This document shows, piece after piece, positions 1 to 7,891 of a DNA stretch of 8,068 nucleotides. Below the pieces are notes generated by a model, which did no database searches, was not told where the DNA came from, and saw only the letters and a list, made by a program, of their open reading frames with translations. Location of the stretch: positions 1 to 8,068 of the forward strand of contig DAOTXR010000014.1 of assembly GCA_034435375.1 (NCBI GenBank). Reading direction: 5' to 3'. Positions within the stretch are counted from its first letter, which is position 1. Each line of letters starts with the position of its first letter. Origin of the DNA: DAOTXR01 sp034435375 (GTDB taxonomy: Bacteria; Chloroflexota; Anaerolineae; Aggregatilineales; UBA3940). A program made the translations under genes and the position numbers.

Positions 1-8
1 AAATGCGA

Positions 9-38
9 TTGCATGCGTGGGGAAAGATGCTGTACAAT
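9..38 (+). promoter_or_regulatory. Possible weak plus-strand promoter
   Basis: A TACAAT hexamer at 33-38 matches the -10 consensus at five of six bases. A TTGCAT hexamer at 9-14 lies 18 bases upstream and keeps the TTG of a -35 box. Transcription would start near 45 and run into the strong terminator at 75-120, giving an RNA of about 75 nt. Such short matches arise by chance, and the terminator could equally serve a gene that lies to the left of the window. Confidence 0.22.
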
Positions 39-74
39 ACTGGCAGCATACCCGGCAGACCTGTTCGGGTGCTG

Positions 75-120
75 AGAGCCGCGCGAGGTGTTCCACGACG
101 CCGTGCGGCTCTTGCTTTTT
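75..120 (+). terminator. Rho-independent terminator, plus strand
   Basis: Bases 75-85 pair with 102-112 in an 11-bp GC-rich stem with one G-U pair. The stem is followed at once by TTGCTTTTT (112-120). The 16-base loop contains a small GTG/CAC helix (88-90 with 94-96). The opposite strand has no T run after the stem, so the signal is directional. It ends a plus-strand transcript coming from left of the window, or one started at the weak promoter at 9-38. It faces the hsdR operon terminator at 217-254. Confidence 0.62.
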
Positions 121-216
121 GGATGAGTCAAGATGGTTGTCTCCTTTCCTGGTCGGATAAGAATCAGTTTCCTACATGATCCCTATGATAGACCATCTGT
201 TCTGGTAAATGCAAGC

Positions 217-254
217 AAAAAGACCACAAGTTTTCGTGGAACACGAATACTTGT
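217..254 (-). terminator. Rho-independent terminator of the hsd operon
   Basis: Read on the minus strand, 254-242 pairs with 238-226 in a 13-bp stem with a single mismatch and a three-base TTC loop. GGTC and a five-T run (221-217) follow. It lies about 145 bases past the hsdR stop with no gene between, so it is the natural end of the hsd transcript. The plus-strand side has no T run. Part of this element is also found, diverged, at 7741-7777. Confidence 0.72.
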
Positions 255-259
255 AGCTG
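222..259. repeat. Left copy of a dispersed repeat (overlaps terminator)
   Basis: The 16 bases at 222-237 match 7741-7756 at 15 of 16 positions. A TAGCTG block follows in both copies after a spacer of 16 bases here and 15 at the right-hand copy. Both copies have the same orientation, and together they bracket the whole restriction-modification operon. This copy folds into the long terminator hairpin; the right copy does not fold as well. The element may belong to a dispersed hairpin repeat family in the genome. Confidence 0.45.
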
Positions 260-398
260 GTTGATGAGGTTCCTCAACTCGCCATGAGAGTCCTGAGGCA
301 AATCGTAGCCGGGGAGATGGAATGGAACGTGAGCGTGCAGCGCCTGCTGCAATGTGGTCTAGGTCCCGGCTACAGATGTCTGTCCCAACAACAGATGC

Positions 399-3300
399 TC
401 AGCCCTCGACCCAATTTGCGGCGAGCAGCTCCGCCTGTTCCAGAACTGTGTTTGTGGCTTCTTCCTCCAAATCTGGAGGATAGCCATATTTTCTCAGAAT
501 ACGCTTAACCATCACACGTATCTTGGCCCGCGCGTTTTGCTTGACAGTCCAGTCGATAGTGACATTCGCTTTGACAGCTTTCACCAGTTCAAGAGCAATA
601 GCGGCAAGTTGCTTGTTACCCATGACCTGAACAGCACTCTCGTTGGCTGCAAGCGCATCATAGAAAGCCATCTCTTCTTCGTTCAAGCCGAGGTCTTCAC
701 CGCGTTGTCTGGCATCGCGCATATCCTTCGCGATCCCGATCAATTCACCGATGACCTCGGCAGCGTCAATACTGCGGTTCTGGTAACGCCGGATCGTCTC
801 TTCAAGCATGGCTGAGAAAGAGCGGGCCTGCACCGTATTGGTTCGAGAGCGGGTCCTGATCTCATCATTGAGTAGCTTCCGGAGCAGCTCCAGCGCCAGA
901 TTGCGCTGAGGCATGTGACGCACATCTTCCAGAAATTCATCGGAAAGGATCGAGACATCCGGCACTCTCAGCCCTGCGGCCTCGAATATGCTAACCACAT
1001 CATCAGAGGCGACTGCCGCCGAGACAAGCTGCTTCACAGCAGTGTCCAGGGCTTCCTCAGATCGTCCCACAATAGGTGTAGTTTTGATGAGAGCCGACCT
1101 TACCGCCTGAAAGAACGCCACTTCATCACGGATTGTGAAAGCCTCATCAGAAGGCATTGACAGTGCGAACGCCTGTGAAAGCGTTGCCACGGTGTCTATG
1201 AAACGCTTTTTCCCGTCGGGCTGGCCCAGGATGTGCTCCATCGCAGCAGGGATGATTGAAAGACGTTCGGCAGCAGTACCGGTGAAGAACCTGTTCGTAT
1301 CAAAACCCCGGAAGAAGGCTTGAGCAATCTCAAACTGTGTCTGCATGATACCAATAGCCTCTTCCTGAGGGTGCGCCGGTTCTCCGCTTCCCGATGCGGT
1401 ATAGGCACTGACTGCCTCCTGCAGGTCGGTGGCGATGCCGAGATAGTCCACAATCAGGCCACCCGGCTTATCTCTGAACACCCGATTGACCCGGGCAATA
1501 GCCTGCATGAGACCGTGACCGCGCATGGGTTTGTCCACGTACATGGTGTGCAGGGGTGGAGCATCAAAGCCCGTGAGCCACATGTCCCGAACGATCACCA
1601 ACCTGAGCGAGTCGCCGGGGTCTTTGAAGCGATCCGCAATAGCCTGGCGGCGCGCCTTGTTGCGAATATGCTGCTGATAGGAGGCCGGATCGCTGGCGCT
1701 ACCAGTCATCACAACCTTGATGACTCCGGCGGCGTCTGAATCGCCATGCCATTCAGGGCGAAGATCGATAATCGCCTCGTATAGCTCAACGCAGATGCGG
1801 CGGCTCATGCAGACAATCATGCCCTTGCCATCAAGTGCCTCGAGTCGAGCCTCGAAGTGCCCGATAATATCCTCAGCGATCTCCCACAGCCGCTCTGATG
1901 TACCAACCATAGCTTCAAGCTGCGTCCAGCGTGTCTTGAGCTTTTCTCTGATATACTCCTCTTCGCCTTCGGTGATTTCGTCGAAACTCGGATCGATTTC
2001 GGGGCGCATTTCCTCCTTGATGTGAAGCCGGGCCAGGCGCGCCTGGTAGTAGATCGGCACGGTCGCCCCGTCATCAATCGCGCGTTGAATGTCGTAGATG
2101 TCGATGTATTCACCGAAGACCTGACGGGTGTTGGCATCGGTGCTTTCAACTGGCGTGCCGGTGAAGCCGATAAATGAGGCATTCGGCAGCGCGTCACGGA
2201 CGTACTTGGCGAACCCGTAGCTGATGTAGGCTTCGCTGCCTTCAGCGCTGCGGACGATCCGGGCGTCAAATCCATACTGGCTGCGGTGCGCTTCATCGGC
2301 AATGAACACGATGTTGTGCCGATCCGAAAGAAGCGGGTACTCTCCTTCATGACCTTCTGGCCGGAACTTCTGGATAGTCGTGAACACAACCCCTCCGGAG
2401 GCTACTTGCAGCAACTCCTTGAGATGAGCGCGATCCTGGGCCTGGACCGGCGTCTGGCGAAGCAGCTCCTGCCCGGCGGCGAAAGTGCCAAAGAGCTGAT
2501 CATCAAGGTCGTTCCGGTCGGTCAGCACCACCAGCGTGGGATTTTGCATGGCCTCGTGCTGGATGATCTTCCCGGCATAGAACAGCATCGAGAGGCTCTT
2601 GCCGCTGCCCTGTGTATGCCAGATCACACCCACACGCCCATCGCCTCCCGGGCTGGTCGCCCGAATCGTGCTCTCGACCGCGCGGTTGACTGCATGGTAC
2701 TGGTGATAGGCAGCGACTTTCTTCTCCAGCTTTGAGTTGACCTGCTCAAACACGATGAAGAAGCGAATCAGGTCCAGCAGGCGCGTTTGCTCAAACACGC
2801 CCCGGATGAGCGTCTCAAGCTGCGTCTGGCCGGGTGGGTCGAGCGTCACTCCGTCCACCGTGCGCCAGGGCTTGAACCACTCCCAGCCAGCCGTGAGCGT
2901 CCCCAGGCGAGCCTCTGTGCCATCTGAAACGACCAGCAGGGCGTTGAAGGTGAACAGCGAGGGGATGTCATCCTTATAGGTCTGAAGCTGGTTGTACGCC
3001 CTGTGGATTGTTGCAGCCTCGTCAGCAGGGTTCTTGAGTTCAATCACAACCAGCGGGAGACCGTTGACAAAGAGGATGATGTCCGGGCGGCGGTTGGTTC
3101 TCACCCGGGTGATCGGGTTGATGTCAGTGACGGTGAACTGGTTGACCGCCAGCCAGTCGTTGTTGTCCGAATTCCAGAAGTCGACCAGCCACACCTTGTC
3201 GTGGCGAAGCTGACCGCCGACGTGATAGGACACATCCACGCCTTCAACAAGCAGGCGGTGAAAAGCATGGTTGTTGGTGACGGTGCTCTGGCTCTGAGGC

Positions 3301-3539
3301 CGGGTTGCTTTGCGGATCGCCTCGTCAATCGCGTTGGCGCGAGCTTCAAACGGGATGTGCGTGTTGATTCGCTCAAGAGTTGCCCGCAGCCGATCCACGA
3401 GCACGACCTCGCTGTAATCGGCGCGCTCGGCGGCAGGTTCGCCGGGGGCGATGTCGCCGCCGAAAGCGGGGACATACCCGATCTGCGCCAGCCATTCCAG
3501 CGCCGCCTGCTCGACGACATCCTCGGTGAAATGCATCAT
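399..3539 (-). CDS. hsdR: Type I restriction enzyme R subunit (HsdR)
   Basis: This 1046-residue protein is the motor and nuclease subunit of the Type I enzyme. It binds the HsdM-HsdS core, translocates DNA using ATP and cuts away from the recognition site. The N-terminal RecB-like nuclease shows D153, E167-x-K169 (in VIELKN) and the family's QxxxY motif at 184-188. The superfamily 2 helicase core shows Walker A HTQGSGKS (308-315), DEAH (415-418), TGTP (460-463), TGFDAP (656-661) and QAIARVNR (679-686). A helical C-terminal region completes it, and length is normal for the shorter Type I R subunits. The ATG at 3539 lies five bases after the vapC stop, and a second ATG follows directly. No good Shine-Dalgarno site is visible, which suggests coupling to vapC translation. 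No key residue is missing. Confidence 0.97.
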   Translation of the reverse strand: MMHFTEDVVEQAALEWLAQIGYVPAFGGDIAPGEPAAERADYSEVVLVDRLRATLERINTHIPFEARANAIDEAIRKATRPQSQSTVTNNHAFHRLLVEGVDVSYHVGGQLRHDKVWLVDFWNSDNNDWLAVNQFTVTDINPITRVRTNRRPDIILFVNGLPLVVIELKNPADEAATIHRAYNQLQTYKDDIPSLFTFNALLVVSDGTEARLGTLTAGWEWFKPWRTVDGVTLDPPGQTQLETLIRGVFEQTRLLDLIRFFIVFEQVNSKLEKKVAAYHQYHAVNRAVESTIRATSPGGDGRVGVIWHTQGSGKSLSMLFYAGKIIQHEAMQNPTLVVLTDRNDLDDQLFGTFAAGQELLRQTPVQAQDRAHLKELLQVASGGVVFTTIQKFRPEGHEGEYPLLSDRHNIVFIADEAHRSQYGFDARIVRSAEGSEAYISYGFAKYVRDALPNASFIGFTGTPVESTDANTRQVFGEYIDIYDIQRAIDDGATVPIYYQARLARLHIKEEMRPEIDPSFDEITEGEEEYIREKLKTRWTQLEAMVGTSERLWEIAEDIIGHFEARLEALDGKGMIVCMSRRICVELYEAIIDLRPEWHGDSDAAGVIKVVMTGSASDPASYQQHIRNKARRQAIADRFKDPGDSLRLVIVRDMWLTGFDAPPLHTMYVDKPMRGHGLMQAIARVNRVFRDKPGGLIVDYLGIATDLQEAVSAYTASGSGEPAHPQEEAIGIMQTQFEIAQAFFRGFDTNRFFTGTAAERLSIIPAAMEHILGQPDGKKRFIDTVATLSQAFALSMPSDEAFTIRDEVAFFQAVRSALIKTTPIVGRSEEALDTAVKQLVSAAVASDDVVSIFEAAGLRVPDVSILSDEFLEDVRHMPQRNLALELLRKLLNDEIRTRSRTNTVQARSFSAMLEETIRRYQNRSIDAAEVIGELIGIAKDMRDARQRGEDLGLNEEEMAFYDALAANESAVQVMGNKQLAAIALELVKAVKANVTIDWTVKQNARAKIRVMVKRILRKYGYPPDLEEEATNTVLEQAELLAANWVEG

Positions 3540-3544
3540 CGCAA

Positions 3545-3946
3545 CTACCAGATTGTCTGGATGGCGGACAGCCTGATCCGCCCGTCCCGGCTGATGACGG
3601 GCACGCCGAAGTACAGCGCGGTGGCAGCGATGGTACGGTCGGGCAAGTCCGGCACCTGCCCGGCGTCCACGCGCGCGAGGGCGCGGGCTACGGCCAGATC
3701 CACGGGCACTTCGACCAGTGCACTCTCCGGGTCTTCGAGTGCGGCTGCCAGTCTGGAGAAAGCCTCGGCGGCGATTTTGCCCTTCTCAATCAGGTAGACT
3801 ATCTCTAACAGCGTCATCGAAGAGACGCCTATCTGCTCGCCGCGCCCCGCCGCATCATCGATCAGCCGTCTGGCGGTTGCAGACAGCCGCGCATCCGCGA
3901 AGATGTACCAGATGGCTGTGTGCGTATCGGCAATAGCGGCGATCAT
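3545..3946 (-). CDS. vapC: PIN-domain toxin, VapC-like
   Basis: This 133-residue protein consists of one PIN domain, a metal-dependent RNase fold used by VapC toxins to cut tRNA or other RNA. The expected acidic residues are present: D7 in IADTHT, E48 in TLLEIV, D103 in the LPDRTIAATAL segment (with D100 nearby) and D121 in ISRDGR. The ATG overlaps the stop of the upstream antitoxin gene in an ATGA, so the pair is probably translated together. hsdR begins five bases downstream, which places this toxin inside the restriction operon. GC content is very high here: I count 45 of 60 bases at 3661-3720. PIN proteins can be assigned with confidence from motifs, but the RNA target cannot be predicted. 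Confidence 0.9.
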   Translation of the reverse strand: MIAAIADTHTAIWYIFADARLSATARRLIDDAAGRGEQIGVSSMTLLEIVYLIEKGKIAAEAFSRLAAALEDPESALVEVPVDLAVARALARVDAGQVPDLPDRTIAATALYFGVPVISRDGRIRLSAIQTIW

Positions 3947-4185
3947 GCAATGTCATCTCGTGGGAAGCCCGCCAGCATCTCACGGCGCGCCTCTTCAATA
4001 TCTTCGGCAGATGGCGCGGGGCCGAGGTCGGCGCACAGCCCGTACAGCGAGCGTTTGGGCTGCGGTTGGCCCTGCTGCCACTCGCCTGCCAGTTTCCGCA
4101 TCACGTATTCCACCAGCCGGATTTTCTCCAGCGCCGACAGCCGCTCGACCAACGTTGTGATTTCATGAAACGGTGCTGGGTCCAC
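3943..4185 (-). CDS. VapB-like antitoxin partner of the PIN protein
   Basis: This 80-residue acidic and amphipathic protein starts with a leucine-rich helical segment (about 10-33) suited to dimerisation. It ends with a segment of the type LYGLCADLG...SAEDIEEARREML...FPRDDI (about 47-79). That C-terminal pattern is one I associate with small antitoxins encoded just before PIN toxins in Chloroflexota and cyanobacteria; it would wrap the toxin and block its active site. The start is GTG at 4185, set by the strong Shine-Dalgarno site at 4193-4200. hsdS ends 35 bases upstream, and the stop overlaps the vapC ATG. No classical DNA-binding domain is obvious, so self-repression is uncertain. The function is inferred from gene pairing more than from sequence. 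Confidence 0.78.
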   Translation of the reverse strand: MDPAPFHEITTLVERLSALEKIRLVEYVMRKLAGEWQQGQPQPKRSLYGLCADLGPAPSAEDIEEARREMLAGFPRDDIA

Positions 4186-4192
4186 CCCTTTA

Positions 4193-4200
4193 CTCCTCCC
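4193..4200 (-). promoter_or_regulatory. Strong Shine-Dalgarno site deciding the vapB GTG start
   Basis: The minus strand reads GGGAGGAG, seven bases before the GTG at 4185. It is the best ribosome binding site in the window and supports a GTG start for the antitoxin. The paired toxin gene has no independent site, so antitoxin would be made in excess, as expected for such pairs. Confidence 0.75.
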
Positions 4201-4220
4201 GTAAACTCGTCGTTACCTGA

Positions 4221-5420
4221 TTATACCCCCACTTCCCCCACCCGAATTTCCCCCGAAATGAGCTTTGGCAGCAGCGTGTCGCGCAGAGCGGCCAGTGTGC
4301 TTATCTGGTTCGTGTTCGCTCTAATCTGTGCAAAGAGTGGATCGATCACGCTTTGAAAGGCGCTGTTGATACTATCTGATGCCTGTATTACAGGAATCTG
4401 ATTCATGTTTCCTTGATTCAGCTTAGGCTGGACTGCGCCCGTGACATATGGGCCAATTTGCACATGCTGAAGAGCAAGAAATAGCTGCTCTGTACTAAAT
4501 CCCCTTGTTCCCTGTAAAACGTGGGCGTGATTATTCACCCAAAACTGGCCCCAGACATATTGCAGTGCCGGATTCCCAAAATCGTCAATGACCGATCCAT
4601 CTTCACCGACAAGTAAATAAATCCCGTCGAAAAGATAGTCATCGACGTAATCCATGATTGAAGTTGCCCCGTAGTAAGGATATTTGCCCGGTCGTTTCTC
4701 TCTTACCCTGCGTGATAGTGGGATACGTTTTGAGTCGTAGTTTTCACTCACCTGTGCAAGCGTCGCAACCTCCCACCCCGCCGGTATCCACCCCAACTCC
4801 GACTCCTCGAAGCTATCCGGGAACAGCGCGGCGATCTCCTCCGGCAGGCCGGGGTCGCGGCCCTCGGCTTTGGCCCGCACCGGGTCGAAGTCCACGAACC
4901 ATGAGCGGAAGATCGCGCGAGCGATGGCCTCCAGCGTGGCGTTCATGCGGCGGTTCAGCTCGATCTTGTCGTCAAGCGTGCCGAGGATGTGGGCGATGGC
5001 GCGCTGTTCGGGAAGAGGCGGGGTGAGGATCGGTATCCGGTTCATATTGCCCTGTGTTAGCTTAGGCATAGTAGAGCCGGTTAGGTATCCGCTGATGTCA
5101 GTTACCGCTAATGCGTACATTAAGAACCGAGTATCGGCTTCACGGTTACCACGCACGATATGAGCGTGATTGTTGACCCAGAACTTCCCGTTAGCTAAGA
5201 AAGCCACTGGAGTATGTCGGGTGCGCAGGTTTTCTCCATCCTCGGCAATGAGCAGATATTCGCCATCAAACAGATATCCGTCCACATAATCTACTATGCC
5301 TGACGCCCCGTAATAGGGATAAGGACCAACTCGACGATCTGCCTCCTTGACTGGAATGCGAACACTGTCATGGTTATCGGTTAGCTCCCCAAGAGTTCGA
5401 ACCGTCCACTCACCCGCCAT
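4221..5420 (-). CDS. hsdS: Type I restriction-modification specificity subunit (HsdS)
   Basis: This 399-residue protein chooses the DNA target for both modification and cleavage. It has two target recognition domains (about 4-135 and 212-345). Each is followed by a conserved helical spacer, the central one beginning LPEQRAIAHILGTLDDKIEL and the C-terminal one ending LRDTLLPKLISGEIRV. The two recognition domains share YPYYGA (34-39 and 247-252), DYVDxYLFDG (44-53 and 257-266), FWVNNHAH (80-87 and 293-300) and PKLxQGNMNxIP (119-130 and 332-343), so they belong to one family. I chose the ATG at 5420, preceded by a G run and giving MAGEWTVRTL, because HsdS proteins usually begin just before such a Trp-x-x-x-x-Leu. 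In-frame GTG 5483 and ATG 5456 lie in or beside a hairpin. The exact target cannot be read from sequence alone. Confidence 0.95.
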   Translation of the reverse strand: MAGEWTVRTLGELTDNHDSVRIPVKEADRRVGPYPYYGASGIVDYVDGYLFDGEYLLIAEDGENLRTRHTPVAFLANGKFWVNNHAHIVRGNREADTRFLMYALAVTDISGYLTGSTMPKLTQGNMNRIPILTPPLPEQRAIAHILGTLDDKIELNRRMNATLEAIARAIFRSWFVDFDPVRAKAEGRDPGLPEEIAALFPDSFEESELGWIPAGWEVATLAQVSENYDSKRIPLSRRVREKRPGKYPYYGATSIMDYVDDYLFDGIYLLVGEDGSVIDDFGNPALQYVWGQFWVNNHAHVLQGTRGFSTEQLFLALQHVQIGPYVTGAVQPKLNQGNMNQIPVIQASDSINSAFQSVIDPLFAQIRANTNQISTLAALRDTLLPKLISGEIRVGEVGV

Positions 5421-5458
5421 AATCCAACCCCCGCAGGTTCTCCGCGCTGGCCGCATCT

Positions 5459-5491
5459 CGCCGGGCGGCCTGCATGCTCGCACGCCCGGCG
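5459..5491 (-). other. Intercistronic hairpin between ygiT-type gene and hsdS
   Basis: CGCCGGGCG at 5459-5467 is a perfect 9-bp inverted match to CGCCCGGCG at 5483-5491, with a 15-base loop. It starts two bases after the YgiT-type stop codon and ends about 40 bases before the hsdS start. No T run follows on the minus strand, so it is not a normal terminator. It could protect the upstream mRNA end or tune hsdS expression. It also buries the alternative GTG start of hsdS at 5483. Confidence 0.5.
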
Positions 5492-5492
5492 T

Positions 5493-5732
5493 TCATGCCG
5501 CGCTTGCATCCAGCACCGCGACAGACTCCATACGGACGGGTTCCGCGCCGCCGGTCACCAGATCGATCACCCGGTCGTGGGCTTCCGGCGTGAAATACTG
5601 CTCACCACACTGCCGGCAGACCAGCGCGGGCAGATTCTCAATGATGAACCACTGCCCCTCGTACTCTTGCATTCGTGTGACGCGCTTTTCTTCCAGCTTC
5701 CCTTTACAGTACAGACAGGTATGCTCAGTCAT
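5493..5732 (-). CDS. YgiT-type zinc-finger protein, probable antitoxin
   Basis: This 79-residue protein has two CxxC pairs, C6-x2-C9 and C39-x2-C42, which should bind one zinc ion. The second sits in VCRQCGEQYFTPE, the signature of the YgiT/MqsA N-terminal zinc domain. In MqsA this domain binds the MqsR toxin, and a separate C-terminal helix-turn-helix binds DNA. Here the helix-turn-helix half is absent and only a short tail follows. The start at 5732 is chosen because GAGG lies at 5740-5743, seven bases upstream and inside the preceding gene. The start overlaps the end of the DUF4258 gene by eight bases. Longer in-frame starts at 5768 and 5783 would overlap that gene more and lack such a site. 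The antitoxin role rests on family pairing. Confidence 0.85.
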   Translation of the reverse strand: MTEHTCLYCKGKLEEKRVTRMQEYEGQWFIIENLPALVCRQCGEQYFTPEAHDRVIDLVTGGAEPVRMESVAVLDASAA

Positions 5733-6031
5733 CGCTTTTCCTCGTTTTCCAATCAGATTCCCAGTCATCCGGTGATGGTTCATACACGGTGATGACTTTC
5801 GTCGGGGCCGGGTAACTCACCTGAATGTGCAATGGACGCCCACTATCAGTATAGCCGAGTATCAGGCAGCTTGGCCCGTATCTGTCATCAGGATAATCTT
5901 CGATGACCTCACCTGAGGCAACAGCTTCTTCGATCTCACGGCTGCGTATCTTCCGCTTCGCTGCCCGGTCAGATCCATGTATGGTCATGATGTACGACCT
6001 GGTCTGAAAGACTCGTTTCAACGCTTCATAA

Positions 6032-6042
<11 letters not shown>
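5725..6042 (-). CDS. DUF4258 protein, probable toxin
   Basis: This small protein of about 105 residues has the DUF4258 pattern. A basic His/Arg segment (H22, R26, R30) is followed by GEVIEDYPDD (44-53), PSCLILG (57-63), GRPLHIQV (68-75) and VITVYEPSPDDW (83-94). DUF4258 proteins are commonly encoded beside YgiT-type zinc proteins and are thought to be toxins of the MqsR/RelE-like RNase kind. Activity has not been shown for this one. The gene overlaps the 3' end of hsdM by 11 bases. ATG codons at 6051, 6048 and 6042 are all possible, with GGGG at 6053-6056 as the only ribosome site, so reinitiation after hsdM is likely. I use 6042 because the family normally begins near this point. A longer reading from 6186 would lie inside hsdM. 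Confidence 0.82.
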
Positions 6043-7561
<1,519 letters not shown>

Positions 7562-7570
7562 GGCTTGTTT

Positions 7571-7596
7571 ACCTCAAGAAGCTCAGGCGTTGAGGT
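7571..7596 (-). promoter_or_regulatory. Leader hairpin covering the hsdM ribosome binding site
   Basis: ACCTCAA at 7571-7577 and TTGAGGT at 7590-7596 form a perfect 7-bp inverted repeat with a 12-base loop. On the minus-strand mRNA the 3' arm is TTGAGGT, which contains the hsdM Shine-Dalgarno site. If it folds, ribosome access to hsdM is reduced. As DNA the same dyad could be an operator just downstream of the promoter. No regulator gene is visible in the window. Confidence 0.5.
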
Positions 7597-7608
7597 TCCG
7601 ACATACCC

Positions 7609-7637
7609 ATTATAATCCAGCCCGTGTTCAGCCGAAA
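7609..7637 (-). promoter_or_regulatory. Probable promoter of the hsd operon
   Basis: The minus strand has a perfect TATAAT at 7614-7609. TTTCGG at 7637-7632 lies 17 bases upstream and is a weak -35 box. Transcription would start near 7602, giving a leader of about 40 nt before hsdM. The position directly upstream of the first gene and the exact -10 box support it; the poor -35 suggests modest strength or a need for an activator. Confidence 0.55.
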
Positions 7638-7740
7638 CTTGCGAACGAAACAGCGCGACGGATGCTGGTGATCTCAGCCTCCGTGTCCGGGTACTGCCAG
7701 ATCATGTCGCACCGCATGAGCGCGCCCACAGCATGAGAAT

Positions 7741-7777
7741 GACCACAGGTTTTCGTATGGCACCACCTGCATAGCTG
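7741..7777. repeat. Right copy of the dispersed repeat
   Basis: Bases 7741-7756 match 222-237 at 15 of 16 positions, and TAGCTG at 7772-7777 corresponds to 254-259. This copy has only a short CAGGT/ACCTG stem (7746-7750 with 7765-7769) and no T run, so it should not terminate. It is in the same orientation as the left copy, on the other side of the operon. Confidence 0.45.
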
Positions 7778-7891
7778 AAGTTTCAGGCGGATATGGAGAA
7801 ATGGTGCCGCTGATTCGGGTGATGGCGTCACACAGGAGACTGAACGAGCAGGGGAAAACGGCCAAAAGGTGCCATGGCGTATACCTCGCTA

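Larger units (their letters stand above)
123..398. other. Convergent intergenic region downstream of hsdR
   Basis: This 276-base stretch lies between the plus-strand terminator and the hsdR stop codon. It contains the minus-strand terminator (217-254) and short dyads: TGAGG-TT-CCTCA at 265-276 and ACAGA-TG-TCTGT at 372-383. ACAGATG also occurs twice, at 372-378 and 391-397. The only open frame of note (minus strand, 352-164) runs through the terminator, has no clear ribosome binding site and resembles no family I know. I see no gene here. Confidence 0.5.

Noticed and set aside
60..80. CTGAGA (72-77) after a GGGTG, reminiscent of a TPP riboswitch
   Set aside because: The other conserved parts of the thiamine riboswitch, including the second sensor arm, are absent, and the bases belong to the terminator stem.
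164..352. Minus-strand open frame of 62 codons downstream of hsdR
   Set aside because: It reads straight through the terminator hairpin. The ENLWSF stretch it shares with a frame near 7750 is explained by the DNA repeat, not by protein conservation.
1817..2389. Minus-strand open frame of 190 codons inside hsdR
   Set aside because: It is an out-of-frame reading of the HsdR helicase region, rich in Ser and Arg, with no known motif.
3003..3797. Plus-strand open frame of 264 codons opposite hsdR and the PIN gene
   Set aside because: It is antisense to two strongly supported genes, shows no recognisable domain and has low-complexity Ser/Ala-rich stretches typical of shadow frames in GC-rich DNA.
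5421..5483. Longer N-terminus for HsdS from GTG 5483 or ATG 5456
   Set aside because: The extra residues are Arg/Pro-rich, unlike HsdS N-termini. They come from the hairpin at 5459-5491, and 5420 gives the expected start.
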